Made by a program: the position numbers and the translations under genes. Shown here in pieces: positions 1 through 7,308 of a DNA stretch of 20,091 nt (position 1 is its first letter; every line of letters begins with the position of its first letter). The notes below the pieces were generated by a model, which saw only the letters and a program-made list of their open reading frames with translations, made no database searches and had not been told where the DNA came from. This stretch comes from Rhodoferax sp. UBA6134 (GTDB taxonomy: Bacteria > Pseudomonadota > Gammaproteobacteria > Burkholderiales > Burkholderiaceae_C), in NCBI GenBank assembly GCA_002422455.1, contig DIVK01000036.1:2260-22350 (forward strand), written 5' to 3'.

Positions 1-64
1 GGACTTATTCAGCGTAGCCTTAAGCGGTAAAACCTCTTCAGTCCTTGGGTAATCCCTTATGATT

Positions 65-96
65 CAGGGGCCGGGCATCCCCTGGCCTTGTTTTTT
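65..96 (+). terminator. Candidate rho-independent terminator upstream of mlaF
   Basis: An inverted repeat CAGGGG (65-70) / CCCCTG (79-84) encloses an 8-nt loop and is followed after a few bases by a T-rich stretch ending in six T (91-96). This is the layout of an intrinsic terminator for a gene lying upstream of the window. The six intervening bases between stem and T-run make it imperfect. The rest of positions 1-156 shows no recognisable gene: the open frames entering from position 1 stop within about 50 bases and are too short to identify. No convincing promoter for mlaF was found there. Confidence 0.35.
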
Positions 97-156
97 GAAA
101 CTTTGCGGGACGGAGCGCAGCCACGCGATGCGGGCCGTCTCTGTCCTCAACTGTAA

Positions 157-1008
157 ATGTCCGTCACATCTTCAGAATCCCTCGTTGAATTGCGCCATCT
201 CACCTTTGGCTATGGTGATCGCGTCATTCTGGATGATATTTCGCTGTCGGTGCCGCGCGGCAAGGTTACGGCGCTCATGGGGGCCTCTGGTGGCGGCAAA
301 ACGACCATACTGAGGCTGATCGGCGGGCAGAGCCGGGCGCAGGCGGGCCAGTTGCTGTTCGACGGGCAGGACGTGACGGTCATGGACCAGACGCGGCTTT
401 ACGCTGCCCGTCGCCGCATGGGCATGCTGTTCCAGTTTGGTGCCCTGTTTGCGGACATGTCGGTATTTGACAATGTCGCGTTCCCGCTGCGCGAACACAC
501 CGATTTGTCTGAAACCCTGATCCGGGATGTCGTCTTGATGAAGCTCAACGCGGTCGGCCTGCGCGGTGCGCGTGACCTGATGCCCAGCGAAGTCTCGGGT
601 GGCATGGCGCGGCGTATCGCGCTGGCACGCGCCATTGCACTGGATCCCGAGTTGGTGATGTACGACGAGCCATTTTCCGGGCTGGACCCGATTTCCCTGG
701 GTACCTCGGCGCGCTTGATCCGCCAACTCAATGACTCCATGGGGCTGACCAGCATTTTTGTGTCGCACGAACTGGAGCAGACTTTTTCGATTGCCGATCA
801 CGTGATTATTCTGGCCAATGGGAAAATTGCCACCGAGGGCACGCCTGAACAAGTGCGCCAAAGCACCGATCCGTTGGTGTACCAGTATGTGAACGCCTTG
901 TCGGACGGTCCGGTGCGGTTTCATTACCCAGGCCCGTCGGTTGAGGAAGATTTTGGTTTGGGCACGGCGGCTGTGCCGGGGTCCCAACAACGTGGAGTGG
1001 CGTTATGA
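157..1008 (+). CDS. mlaF: MlaF: ATP-binding subunit of the Mla phospholipid ABC transporter
   Basis: This is the cytoplasmic ATPase of the MlaFEDB inner-membrane complex, which moves phospholipids between the inner membrane and periplasmic MlaC to maintain outer-membrane lipid asymmetry. The 283-residue protein shows Walker A GASGGGKTT (residues 42-50), a Q-loop at Q93, the signature VSGGM (146-150), Walker B LVMYDEP (166-172, D170/E171) and the switch histidine H204. The ATG at 157 is fixed on its 5' side because an in-frame TAA lies directly before it (154-156). No Shine-Dalgarno sequence is visible. Its stop overlaps the mlaE start by 4 nt (ATGA), so the two are probably translationally coupled. 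Identification rests on these motifs together with the following mlaE-mlaD-mlaC-mlaB genes. Confidence 0.97.
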   Translation: MSVTSSESLVELRHLTFGYGDRVILDDISLSVPRGKVTALMGASGGGKTTILRLIGGQSRAQAGQLLFDGQDVTVMDQTRLYAARRRMGMLFQFGALFADMSVFDNVAFPLREHTDLSETLIRDVVLMKLNAVGLRGARDLMPSEVSGGMARRIALARAIALDPELVMYDEPFSGLDPISLGTSARLIRQLNDSMGLTSIFVSHELEQTFSIADHVIILANGKIATEGTPEQVRQSTDPLVYQYVNALSDGPVRFHYPGPSVEEDFGLGTAAVPGSQQRGVAL

Positions 1009-1787
1009 GCTGGTACAAACCAGGCGATGTCGGGTTTGCCGTGCGGCGTCAATTGGTTGACCTGGGACACGGTGCCCGTCTTTTTTTTCGTCTGCTGACG
1101 ACCTTGGGTGCCAGCTTGAAACGGTTCGGCCTGATCCGGGACCAGATTCATTTTCTGGGAAATTACTCGCTTGCCATCATCGGGGTGTCCGGGCTGTTTG
1201 TGGGCTTCGTTTTTGGCCTGCAGGGCTACTATACCTTGCAGCGTTATGGTTCATCCTCGGCCCTGGGCTTGCTGGTGACGCTCACGCTGGTCCGGGAGTT
1301 GGGGCCGGTGGTGACTGCCTTACTGTTTGCTGGTCGTGCCGGAACCTCGCTGACGGCCGAGATCGGCCTCATGAAGGCCGGTGAGCAAATCAGCGTCATG
1401 GAAATGATGGCGGTGGACCCGGTGCAGCGTATTCTGGCGCCCCGGTTCTGGGCCGGGGTCGTCACGATGCCCCTGCTGGCGGCCGTCTTTAGCGCCATGG
1501 GCATCATCGGTGGCTGGGTAGTGGGCGTGCTCATGATCGGCGTTGATGGTGGTTCGTTCTGGAGCCAGATACAGGAGGGTGTCGACGTCTGGAAAGACCT
1601 GGGTAACGGCATTCTGAAGAGCATCGTATTTGGTTTCACCGTTACTTTTATCGCACTGTTGCAGGGCTTCGATGCTCAGCCCACGCCCGAAGGTGTGGCT
1701 AGCGCAACCACCCGTACCGTGGTGGTTGCTTCTTTGTCGGTTCTTGGTCTGGATTTCATCCTGACGGCCATGATGTTTACTACTTAA
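1005..1787 (+). CDS. mlaE: MlaE: permease subunit of the Mla phospholipid transporter
   Basis: This is the integral inner-membrane subunit of MlaFEDB, through which the substrate lipid passes. The 260-residue protein has several hydrophobic segments (about 54-76, 85-110, 149-182, 203-222 and 236-258). It carries the MlaE/Ttg2B family core: LVRELGPVV (95-103), the small-residue-rich AGRAGTSLTAEIG (109-121), and the MEMMAVDP stretch (132-139) typical of the coupling region that contacts MlaF. The carboxyl end GFDAQPTPEGVASATTRTVV (221-240) is also characteristic. The start overlaps the mlaF stop by 4 nt. The length matches the roughly 260-residue family norm. A short gap of 11 nt containing a GGGGGAG ribosome-binding stretch separates it from mlaD. 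Confidence 0.97.
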   Translation: MSWYKPGDVGFAVRRQLVDLGHGARLFFRLLTTLGASLKRFGLIRDQIHFLGNYSLAIIGVSGLFVGFVFGLQGYYTLQRYGSSSALGLLVTLTLVRELGPVVTALLFAGRAGTSLTAEIGLMKAGEQISVMEMMAVDPVQRILAPRFWAGVVTMPLLAAVFSAMGIIGGWVVGVLMIGVDGGSFWSQIQEGVDVWKDLGNGILKSIVFGFTVTFIALLQGFDAQPTPEGVASATTRTVVVASLSVLGLDFILTAMMFTT

Positions 1788-1798
1788 GGGGGAGTGTC

Positions 1799-2287
1799 GT
1801 GCAGCGCTCGAAGAATGATTTCTGGGTTGGCTTTTTTGTGCTGATGGGTGCGGTCGCCATTTTGTTTTTGGCCTTGCAGTCCGCCAATTTATTGAGCCTG
1901 AGTTTCCAGAAAACGTACCAGGTCAACGCAATATTTGACAATATCGGCGGCCTCAAGCCCAAGGCGGCGGTGCGCAGCGCCGGTGTGGTGGTGGGCCGTG
2001 TCGAGCAGATCAGTTTCGATGACAAGTCGTTCCAGGCCCGCGTGACCCTGGCGATCGAGAGCCGTTATACCTTTCCGAAAGACAGCTCGCTGAAAATTTT
2101 GACCAGTGGCTTGCTGGGTGAGCAATACCTGGGTCTGGAAGCGGGTGCCGATGAGAAAATATTGACGGCGGGCGACACCATTTCCAGCACCCAATCGGCC
2201 GTCGTGCTGGAAAACCTCATCAGCCAGTTTCTGTACAGCAAGGCGGCCGATGGCAGCAGTGCCGATGCAGGCAAGGTGCAAAAATGA
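1799..2287 (+). CDS. mlaD: MlaD: MCE-domain, membrane-anchored periplasmic subunit
   Basis: MlaD forms the hexameric periplasmic ring that binds phospholipid and connects the MlaFEB core to MlaC. The 162-residue protein has one N-terminal transmembrane helix (about 9-28). A single MCE domain starts at YQVNAIFDNIGGLKPKAAVR (40-59) and ends near the TSGLLGEQYLGLEAG segment (102-116). A short C-terminal helix LENLISQFLYSK (138-149) follows, resembling the pore-forming helix in characterised MlaD proteins. Translation starts at GTG 1799, four bases after a strong GGGGGAG sequence. It is somewhat shorter than the 183-residue E. coli protein, with the difference at the C terminus. Its stop overlaps the mlaA ATG by 4 nt. 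Confidence 0.96.
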   Translation: MQRSKNDFWVGFFVLMGAVAILFLALQSANLLSLSFQKTYQVNAIFDNIGGLKPKAAVRSAGVVVGRVEQISFDDKSFQARVTLAIESRYTFPKDSSLKILTSGLLGEQYLGLEAGADEKILTAGDTISSTQSAVVLENLISQFLYSKAADGSSADAGKVQK

Positions 2288-3045
2288 CGGCGGGCTGGCG
2301 TATGCGGCCGGTTGCGCACCAAATGACCGGAGCCGCTTCGCGAGCCGGTGCGTTGCTGGCGTTTTTGCTGCTGGCCGGTTGCGCCACGGGCCCCCATGCC
2401 AATCCGCGCGATCCGTTTGAGCCGTTCAATCGCGGGGTTTACCGCTTCAACGATGCGGTGGACAAAGCGGTGCTCAAACCCGTGGCCACCGCTTACCATG
2501 ATGTTGTGCCGACGCTGGTGCGCCGGGGTGTTGGTAATTTTTTCGACAACCTGCAGGATGCCTGGTCGTTTGTGAACAATACCCTGCAGTTCAATGGGCA
2601 GGCGGCGGCGGACAGCCTGGTCCGTTTTGGTGTCAACACCTTCATCGGCCTGGGGGGTGTTTTTGACGTTGCCAGCGAGATGAACATCGAAAAGCACACC
2701 AAGGATTTTGGGCATACCCTGGGCTATTGGGGGGTGGCGCCCGGCCCCTATCTTGTTCTGCCCCTGCTCGGCCCTTCGACCCTGCGCGATACCGTGGCGC
2801 TGCCGGTTGACATGCAGGGGGATCTGGTCACCCACGTCCCGGATGTCCCCACGCGCAACACGGCTATTGTGCTGCGGGCAGTGGATACCCGGGCCAAGTG
2901 GCTCAAAGGCACCTCCATACTGGAAGAGGTGGCGCTGGACCGGTACACATTTGTCCGCGACGCCTTGTTTCAGCGCCGCCGCAATATTATTTACGATGGC
3001 AATCCGCCGGAGGAAGATGCGGAAGAAGATTTGCCTGCCCGGTAG
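2284..3045 (+). CDS. mlaA: MlaA (VacJ): outer-membrane lipoprotein of the Mla pathway
   Basis: MlaA sits in the outer membrane and removes mislocalised phospholipids from the outer leaflet, handing them to MlaC. The 253-residue protein has a lipoprotein signal ending in the lipobox LLAGC, so the predicted lipidated residue is C33. The family hallmark DPFEPFNRGVYRFNDAVD (43-60) follows, and the middle contains the conserved GLGGVFDVASE and FGHTLGYWG segments. The ATG at 2284 overlaps the mlaD stop; internal ATGs at 2302 and 2323 would give a shorter signal peptide and remain possible. In E. coli mlaA is unlinked to mlaFEDCB, whereas here it lies between mlaD and mlaC, placing the outer-membrane partner in the same transcription unit as its transporter. 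Confidence 0.95.
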   Translation: MTAGWRMRPVAHQMTGAASRAGALLAFLLLAGCATGPHANPRDPFEPFNRGVYRFNDAVDKAVLKPVATAYHDVVPTLVRRGVGNFFDNLQDAWSFVNNTLQFNGQAAADSLVRFGVNTFIGLGGVFDVASEMNIEKHTKDFGHTLGYWGVAPGPYLVLPLLGPSTLRDTVALPVDMQGDLVTHVPDVPTRNTAIVLRAVDTRAKWLKGTSILEEVALDRYTFVRDALFQRRRNIIYDGNPPEEDAEEDLPAR

Positions 3046-3115
3046 GATGTAATCTGGTCGCGAGGGTGAAGCGTTAGGTAACTCCGGGTGATCCGGAAAA
3101 TGAGGAAGTCAAACC

Positions 3116-3754
3116 ATGAATCGTCGTATGTTGAGTGGCCTGTTTGCCGTGCTGGTGCTGGGCACGTCGAGTCTGCTGGCCCTGCCGGTGGGCGCGGCGG
3201 ATGAAGCCGCGGATGCGCTGATCAAGCGCCTGTCGAAAGACGTGCTGGATAACATCAAGACCGATAAATCCCTCCAGGCCGGGGACATGTCCCGGATCAT
3301 TGCGCTGGTGGACACCAAAATCATGCCGAACGTGAATTTTCAGCGCATGACTGCCTCGGCGGTCGGGCCGGCGTGGCGACAGGCCAGCCCGGAGCAGAAA
3401 AAACGCCTGCAGGAAGAATTCAAGACCTTGCTGGTGCGCACCTATGCGGGCGCACTGGAGCAGGTAAATGACCAGACCGTTGTCGTCAAGCCCCTGCGTG
3501 CGGCCGCAGAAGACAGGGAAGTCGTGGTCCGGACCGAGGTCAGGGGCCGGGGCGACCCGGTTCAGCTGGATTACCGGCTGGAAAAAACGCCGGGCGAAGG
3601 TGCTGGCTGGAAAATCTACAACCTGAACGTGCTGGGCGTGTGGTTGGTGGAAAACTATCGCAGCCAGTTTGCCCAGGAAATCAGTGCCAAAGGCATTGAC
3701 GGCCTGATCGCGACCCTGGCCGACCGCAACAAGGCCAACGCCAGGAAGGGGTGA
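3116..3754 (+). CDS. mlaC: MlaC: periplasmic phospholipid-binding shuttle protein
   Basis: MlaC is the soluble periplasmic chaperone that ferries phospholipid between MlaA at the outer membrane and MlaD at the inner membrane. The 212-residue protein begins with a Sec signal peptide (hydrophobic core about 6-22) with likely cleavage after VGA at residue 27. The mature part has the MlaC/Ttg2D pattern, including ADALIKRLSKDVLDNIK near the N terminus and KIMPNVNFQRMTASAVG and the WRQASPEQKKRLQEEFKTLLVRTY region in the middle. The length matches the 211-residue E. coli protein. GAGGAA at 3102-3107 is a good ribosome-binding site 8 nt before the ATG. The 70-bp gap before it is the largest inside the mla cluster. 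Its stop overlaps the mlaB start by 4 nt (GTGA). Confidence 0.96.
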   Translation: MNRRMLSGLFAVLVLGTSSLLALPVGAADEAADALIKRLSKDVLDNIKTDKSLQAGDMSRIIALVDTKIMPNVNFQRMTASAVGPAWRQASPEQKKRLQEEFKTLLVRTYAGALEQVNDQTVVVKPLRAAAEDREVVVRTEVRGRGDPVQLDYRLEKTPGEGAGWKIYNLNVLGVWLVENYRSQFAQEISAKGIDGLIATLADRNKANARKG

Positions 3755-4035
3755 TCGTGCTGGTATTGCCAGAAGAGCTGACGCAATCCCAGGCCACTGC
3801 GTGCCTGCGCCTGCTGGTGCCGGACTTGCGCTCCCAGTCGGGCCCCGAGGTGGTGGTGGATGCCAGCGCCTTGAGCCGGTTTGATTCGGCTGCACTGGCC
3901 GTCCTGCTCGAATGCCGGCGCGAGAGCCTGGCATTGGGCAAGCGTTTCTCGATCCGCGGTTTGCCCACGCGCCTGGGCGACCTGGCGACTTTGTACGGGA
4001 TTGCCGAGCTGCTGCCGTCCGCCCTCGTAAAATAG
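3751..4035 (+). CDS. mlaB: MlaB: STAS-domain subunit of the Mla transporter
   Basis: MlaB is a small cytoplasmic STAS-domain protein that binds MlaF and is needed for assembly and activity of MlaFEDB. The 94-residue product is essentially one STAS domain. The diagnostic segment VVVDASALSRFDSAAL (34-49) places S46 at the position of the conserved Ser/Thr of the STAS family (the position of Thr52 in E. coli MlaB by my alignment). The start is GTG at 3751, overlapping the mlaC stop as GTGA. A second in-frame GTG two codons later is possible, but the coupled start is preferred. Its position directly after mlaC supports the assignment, since sequence similarity among STAS proteins alone would be weak. 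Confidence 0.93.
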   Translation: MIVLVLPEELTQSQATACLRLLVPDLRSQSGPEVVVDASALSRFDSAALAVLLECRRESLALGKRFSIRGLPTRLGDLATLYGIAELLPSALVK

Positions 4036-4044
4036 CGGGCTTCC

Positions 4045-5007
4045 ATGTCCGCCATTTCCTTTCAGTCCGTTTCCCGGACCTACCCTTCTCCGCGCGGACC
4101 CAGGGGCAGCACTTTTCTCGCGCTCGACCGCGTGAGCCTGGTGGTTGAAGAGGGGGAGTTTTTTGGGCTACTCGGCCCGAATGGCGCTGGCAAGACCACC
4201 CTGATCAATATCCTGGCCGGGCTGACCCGTGCCAGCGCCGGCCGGGTGACGGTGCTGGGCAGCGACGTGCAGGCCGACTATGCCCGGGCGCGCCGCAAGC
4301 TCGGCGTGGTGCCGCAAGAGCTGGTCTTCGATCCATTTTTCAATGTGCGCGAGGCGTTGCGTTTTCAGTCAGGCTACTTCGGAATCCGGAACAACGACGC
4401 CTGGATTGACGAGCTGCTGGAGAGTCTGGGCTTGACGGACAAGGCCGATGCCAATATGCGTCAGTTGTCCGGCGGCATGAAACGCCGCGTGCTGGTGGCG
4501 CAGGCCCTGGTGCATCGGCCGCCGGTGATCGTGCTCGACGAGCCGACGGCGGGGGTTGACGTGGAGTTGCGCCAGACCCTGTGGCAATTCATTGCCCGGC
4601 TCAACAGGCAGGGCCACACCGTTTTGCTGACCACCCATTACCTGGAAGAGGCCGAAGCGCTGTGTGGCCGCATTGCCATGCTCAAGACGGGGCGGGTGGT
4701 TGCCCTGGACCGCACCAGCGAATTGCTCAAAACGGCCTCCAGCAACGTGCTGCGCTTCAAAATTGACGGCGAGTTACCCGGCGAACTGGCGGCCAGGGCC
4801 CGTGTGACCGGGCGCTTTGTGCAGTTCCCGGCCCATGACGCGCTGGAGATCGAGCAGTACCTGGCGGCCGTGCGGCAAGCCGGCTTGACGGCTCATGACG
4901 TGGAGATCCGCAGGGCCGATCTCGAAGACGTATTTCTGGAGCTGATGAGCCGCCGGCACGATCATGGCGACGCCGGCGAAGCGGCCGCGGGAGCTGCAAA
5001 ATCATGA
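4045..5007 (+). CDS. YadG-like ABC exporter, ATP-binding protein
   Basis: This is the ATPase of an ABC-2-type exporter and partners the permease encoded next. The 320-residue protein has Walker A GPNGAGKT (44-51), Q-loop Q91, signature LSGGM (141-145), Walker B VIVLDEP (161-167) and the switch H198. A C-terminal extension of about 90 residues follows, ending in a motif of the EDVFLELM type common in this exporter class. It resembles the E. coli YadG family, whose substrate is unknown. The start ATG at 4045 lies 9 nt after the mlaB stop with little ribosome-binding sequence. Being placed between mlaB and ibaG suggests an envelope-related role, but that is inference from position only. Confidence 0.92.
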   Translation: MSAISFQSVSRTYPSPRGPRGSTFLALDRVSLVVEEGEFFGLLGPNGAGKTTLINILAGLTRASAGRVTVLGSDVQADYARARRKLGVVPQELVFDPFFNVREALRFQSGYFGIRNNDAWIDELLESLGLTDKADANMRQLSGGMKRRVLVAQALVHRPPVIVLDEPTAGVDVELRQTLWQFIARLNRQGHTVLLTTHYLEEAEALCGRIAMLKTGRVVALDRTSELLKTASSNVLRFKIDGELPGELAARARVTGRFVQFPAHDALEIEQYLAAVRQAGLTAHDVEIRRADLEDVFLELMSRRHDHGDAGEAAAGAAKS

Positions 5008-5765
5008 TCGTGACCGGCTGGCGGGCCCTGTTCTACAAGGAAATTTTGCGTTTCTGGAAAGTCAGTTTTCAGACAGTGGCCGCACCCGTGCTGACGGCCG
5101 TGCTGTACCTGCTTATCTTCGGCCATGTGCTGGAAGAACATGTGAAGGTCTATGACCAGATCAGTTACACGGCGTTTCTGGTGCCGGGCCTGGTGATGAT
5201 GAGCGTGCTGCAAAACGCGTTTGCCAACAGTTCTTCTTCGCTGATCCAGAGCAAGGTCATGGGCAATCTGGTGTTTTTGCTGCTCACGCCGCTGTCGCAC
5301 TGGGGCTGGTTTTGGGCCTATGTGGGCTCGGCCGCCGTCCGGGGCCTGCTGGTGGGGGCGGGTGTGTTTGCGGTCACGGCCTGGTTTGCCCCCTTGAGTT
5401 TTGTGGCGCCCGGCTGGATTCTGGCTTTTGCCGTGCTGGGGGCGGCGCTGTTGGGCGCGCTGGGCCTGATTGCCGGCCTGTGGGCCGAAAAATTTGATCA
5501 ACTGGCGGCCTTTCAGAATTTCATCGTGATGCCCATGACCTTTTTGAGCGGTGTGTTTTACTCGATCCGCTCGCTGCCGCCGTTCTGGCAGAAGGTGAGC
5601 CACCTGAATCCGTTTTTCTACATGATTGACGGTTTTCGTTACGGCTTTTTCGGTCTGAGCGACGTGTCGCCCTGGCTGAGCCTGGGTATCGTGGCCGGGG
5701 CGCTCGTCGCGGTCGGCGCGGTGGCGGTTCACCTGCTGCGCATTGGCTACAAAATTCGCGGTTGA
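5004..5765 (+). CDS. YadH-like ABC-2 exporter permease
   Basis: This 253-residue integral inner-membrane protein belongs to the ABC-2 permease family and pairs with the ATPase just upstream, whose stop codon it overlaps by 4 nt (ATGA). About six hydrophobic segments are visible, beginning around residue 22 and ending around residue 248. The family signature lies in the second half: MPMTFLSGVFYSIRSLPPFW (about 176-195) followed by LNPFFYMIDGFRYGFFG. This pattern matches the YadH/NodJ-type transporters that export lipids, polysaccharides or drugs. The substrate cannot be read from the sequence. A gap of 30 bp follows before ibaG. Confidence 0.92.
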   Translation: MIVTGWRALFYKEILRFWKVSFQTVAAPVLTAVLYLLIFGHVLEEHVKVYDQISYTAFLVPGLVMMSVLQNAFANSSSSLIQSKVMGNLVFLLLTPLSHWGWFWAYVGSAAVRGLLVGAGVFAVTAWFAPLSFVAPGWILAFAVLGAALLGALGLIAGLWAEKFDQLAAFQNFIVMPMTFLSGVFYSIRSLPPFWQKVSHLNPFFYMIDGFRYGFFGLSDVSPWLSLGIVAGALVAVGAVAVHLLRIGYKIRG

Positions 5766-5795
5766 ATTGTTTTTTCGTTGTATTGGATTGTTGAC

Positions 5796-6038
5796 ATGAC
5801 TGCAGACCAGATCAGGGACCTTATCGCGGCGGGCCTGCCGTGCCAGCACATTGAGCTGGAGGGCGATGGCCGCCACTGGTACGCCACCATCGTGTCGGCC
5901 GGATTTGAAGGCCTGCGTGCCATCCAGCGGCACCAGAAGGTGTACGCCACACTGGGCAGCAAAATGCAGACCGATGAGGTGCATGCCCTGTCGATGAAAA
6001 CATTCACACCGGCCGAATGGGCCGCACTGCAGGCCTGA
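5796..6038 (+). CDS. ibaG: IbaG: BolA-family protein
   Basis: This small cytoplasmic BolA-family protein (80 residues from this start) resembles E. coli IbaG (YrbA). That protein works with monothiol glutaredoxins in iron-sulfur handling and is encoded next to murA. The conserved BolA core is present: HIELEGDGRHWYATIVSAGF (18-37), then the helix-turn segment ending in VHALSMKTFTPAEW (62-75). H63 sits at the position used for cluster coordination in BolA-glutaredoxin complexes. The open frame extends back to a TTG at 5778, but the ATG at 5796 gives the family's usual N terminus and is chosen here. The order mlaB...ibaG-murA matches the enterobacterial arrangement and supports the name. Confidence 0.92.
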   Translation: MTADQIRDLIAAGLPCQHIELEGDGRHWYATIVSAGFEGLRAIQRHQKVYATLGSKMQTDEVHALSMKTFTPAEWAALQA

Positions 6039-6042
6039 GCGC

Positions 6043-7308
6043 GTGGACAAATTACTGATTCGCGGTGGCCGCCAGTTGCGCGGCGAGGTGGCAATTTCCG
6101 GCGCCAAAAATGCCGCCTTGCCGGAGCTGTGCGCCTGTTTGCTGACAGCGCAGCCCGTGACCCTGAGCAACGTGCCCCGCTTGCAGGACGTGGCCACCAT
6201 GCTCAAGCTGATTCGCAACATGGGGGTCAGCGCGGAGCGCGGCGAGGACGGCCGGGTGACGGTGGACGCCGGCGCGCTCAGCTCGCCCGAGGCTCCGTAT
6301 GAGATGGTCAAAACCATGCGGGCTTCGGTGCTGGCGCTGGGGCCCTTGCTGGCCCGTTTCGGCCGGGCCACCGTGTCCCTGCCGGGCGGCTGTGCGATTG
6401 GTTCACGGCCGGTGGACCAGCACATCAAGGGCCTGAGCGCCATGGGCGCCGAGATTGCGGTCGAGCATGGCTACATGGTGGCCAAATTGCCCACCGGCTG
6501 GACGCGTCTGAAAGGCGCGCGCATTGCGACTGACATGGTGACCGTCACCGGCACCGAAAACTTTCTGATGGCCGCCAGCCTGGCCGAGGGCGAGACCATT
6601 CTGGAGAATGCGGCGCAGGAGCCCGAGATCACCGATCTGGCCGAAATGCTGATCCGGATGGGTGCCAGGATCGAAGGCCATGGCAGCAGCCGGATTCGCA
6701 TCCAGGGCGTTGAAAAACTGCATGGCTGCCAGCACCAGGTGGTGGCCGACCGCATCGAGACCGGCACCTTTTTGTGCGCCGTGGCGGCCACCGGTGGCGA
6801 CGTGCTGCTGCGGCACGGCCGGGCCGATCACCTGGAGGCCGTGGTGGAAAAATTGCGCGATGCGGGGGCCACGGTCACCGCGGTGGAGGGGGGCATCCGG
6901 CTGCGGTCGCAGGGGCGGCTCAAGGCGCAGAGTTTTCGCACCACCGAGTACCCGGGCTTCCCGACCGACATGCAGGCGCAGTTCATGGCGCTCAACTGCA
7001 TCTCGCACGGCACGGCCAAGGTGACCGAGACCATTTTCGAGAACCGTTTCATGCACGTCAATGAGATGGTGCGGCTCGGCGCCAACATCCAGATCGACGG
7101 CAAGGTCGCGGTGCTGGAGGGGGTGGCGCAGCTTTCCGGCGCCACCGTCATGGCCACCGACTTGCGGGCGTCGGCCAGCCTGGTGATTGCCGGCCTGGTG
7201 GCCGAGGGGGAAACCGTGGTGGACCGCATCTACCACCTGGACCGGGGCTACGACCAGATGGAAACCAAGCTGCGCGGCCTGGGCGCGGACATCGAAAGGG
7301 TGAAATGA
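6043..7308 (+). CDS. murA: MurA: UDP-N-acetylglucosamine 1-carboxyvinyltransferase
   Basis: MurA transfers enolpyruvate from phosphoenolpyruvate to UDP-N-acetylglucosamine, the first committed step of peptidoglycan synthesis, in the cytoplasm. The 421-residue length fits the family (about 419). Visible landmarks are ISGAKNAALPELC (18-30) with the conserved K22/N23, and the active-site loop PGGCAIGSRPVDQHIKGL (114-131), where C117 is the catalytic cysteine targeted by fosfomycin. The segment TEYPGFPTDMQAQFMALNC with its conserved aspartate and the ENRFMHVNEM stretch lie in the last third. Translation starts at GTG 6043, only 4 nt after the ibaG stop. The murA stop overlaps hisG (ATGA), so the cell-wall and histidine genes are directly coupled. 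Confidence 0.98.
   Translation: MDKLLIRGGRQLRGEVAISGAKNAALPELCACLLTAQPVTLSNVPRLQDVATMLKLIRNMGVSAERGEDGRVTVDAGALSSPEAPYEMVKTMRASVLALGPLLARFGRATVSLPGGCAIGSRPVDQHIKGLSAMGAEIAVEHGYMVAKLPTGWTRLKGARIATDMVTVTGTENFLMAASLAEGETILENAAQEPEITDLAEMLIRMGARIEGHGSSRIRIQGVEKLHGCQHQVVADRIETGTFLCAVAATGGDVLLRHGRADHLEAVVEKLRDAGATVTAVEGGIRLRSQGRLKAQSFRTTEYPGFPTDMQAQFMALNCISHGTAKVTETIFENRFMHVNEMVRLGANIQIDGKVAVLEGVAQLSGATVMATDLRASASLVIAGLVAEGETVVDRIYHLDRGYDQMETKLRGLGADIERVK

Noticed and set aside
58..63. TATGAT as a -10 element for mlaF
   Set aside because: No matching -35 hexamer, and the terminator-like hairpin lies immediately downstream of the would-be start.
3091..3103. Small CCGG/CCGG hairpin in the mlaA-mlaC gap
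   Set aside because: Only four base pairs and no T-run, so not a supportable terminator.
4962..6443. 493-codon open frame on the minus strand
   Set aside because: It lies opposite the exporter permease, ibaG and murA, all with clear family motifs. Its translation is rich in Arg, His and Gln with no recognisable domain, as expected of a high-GC antisense frame.
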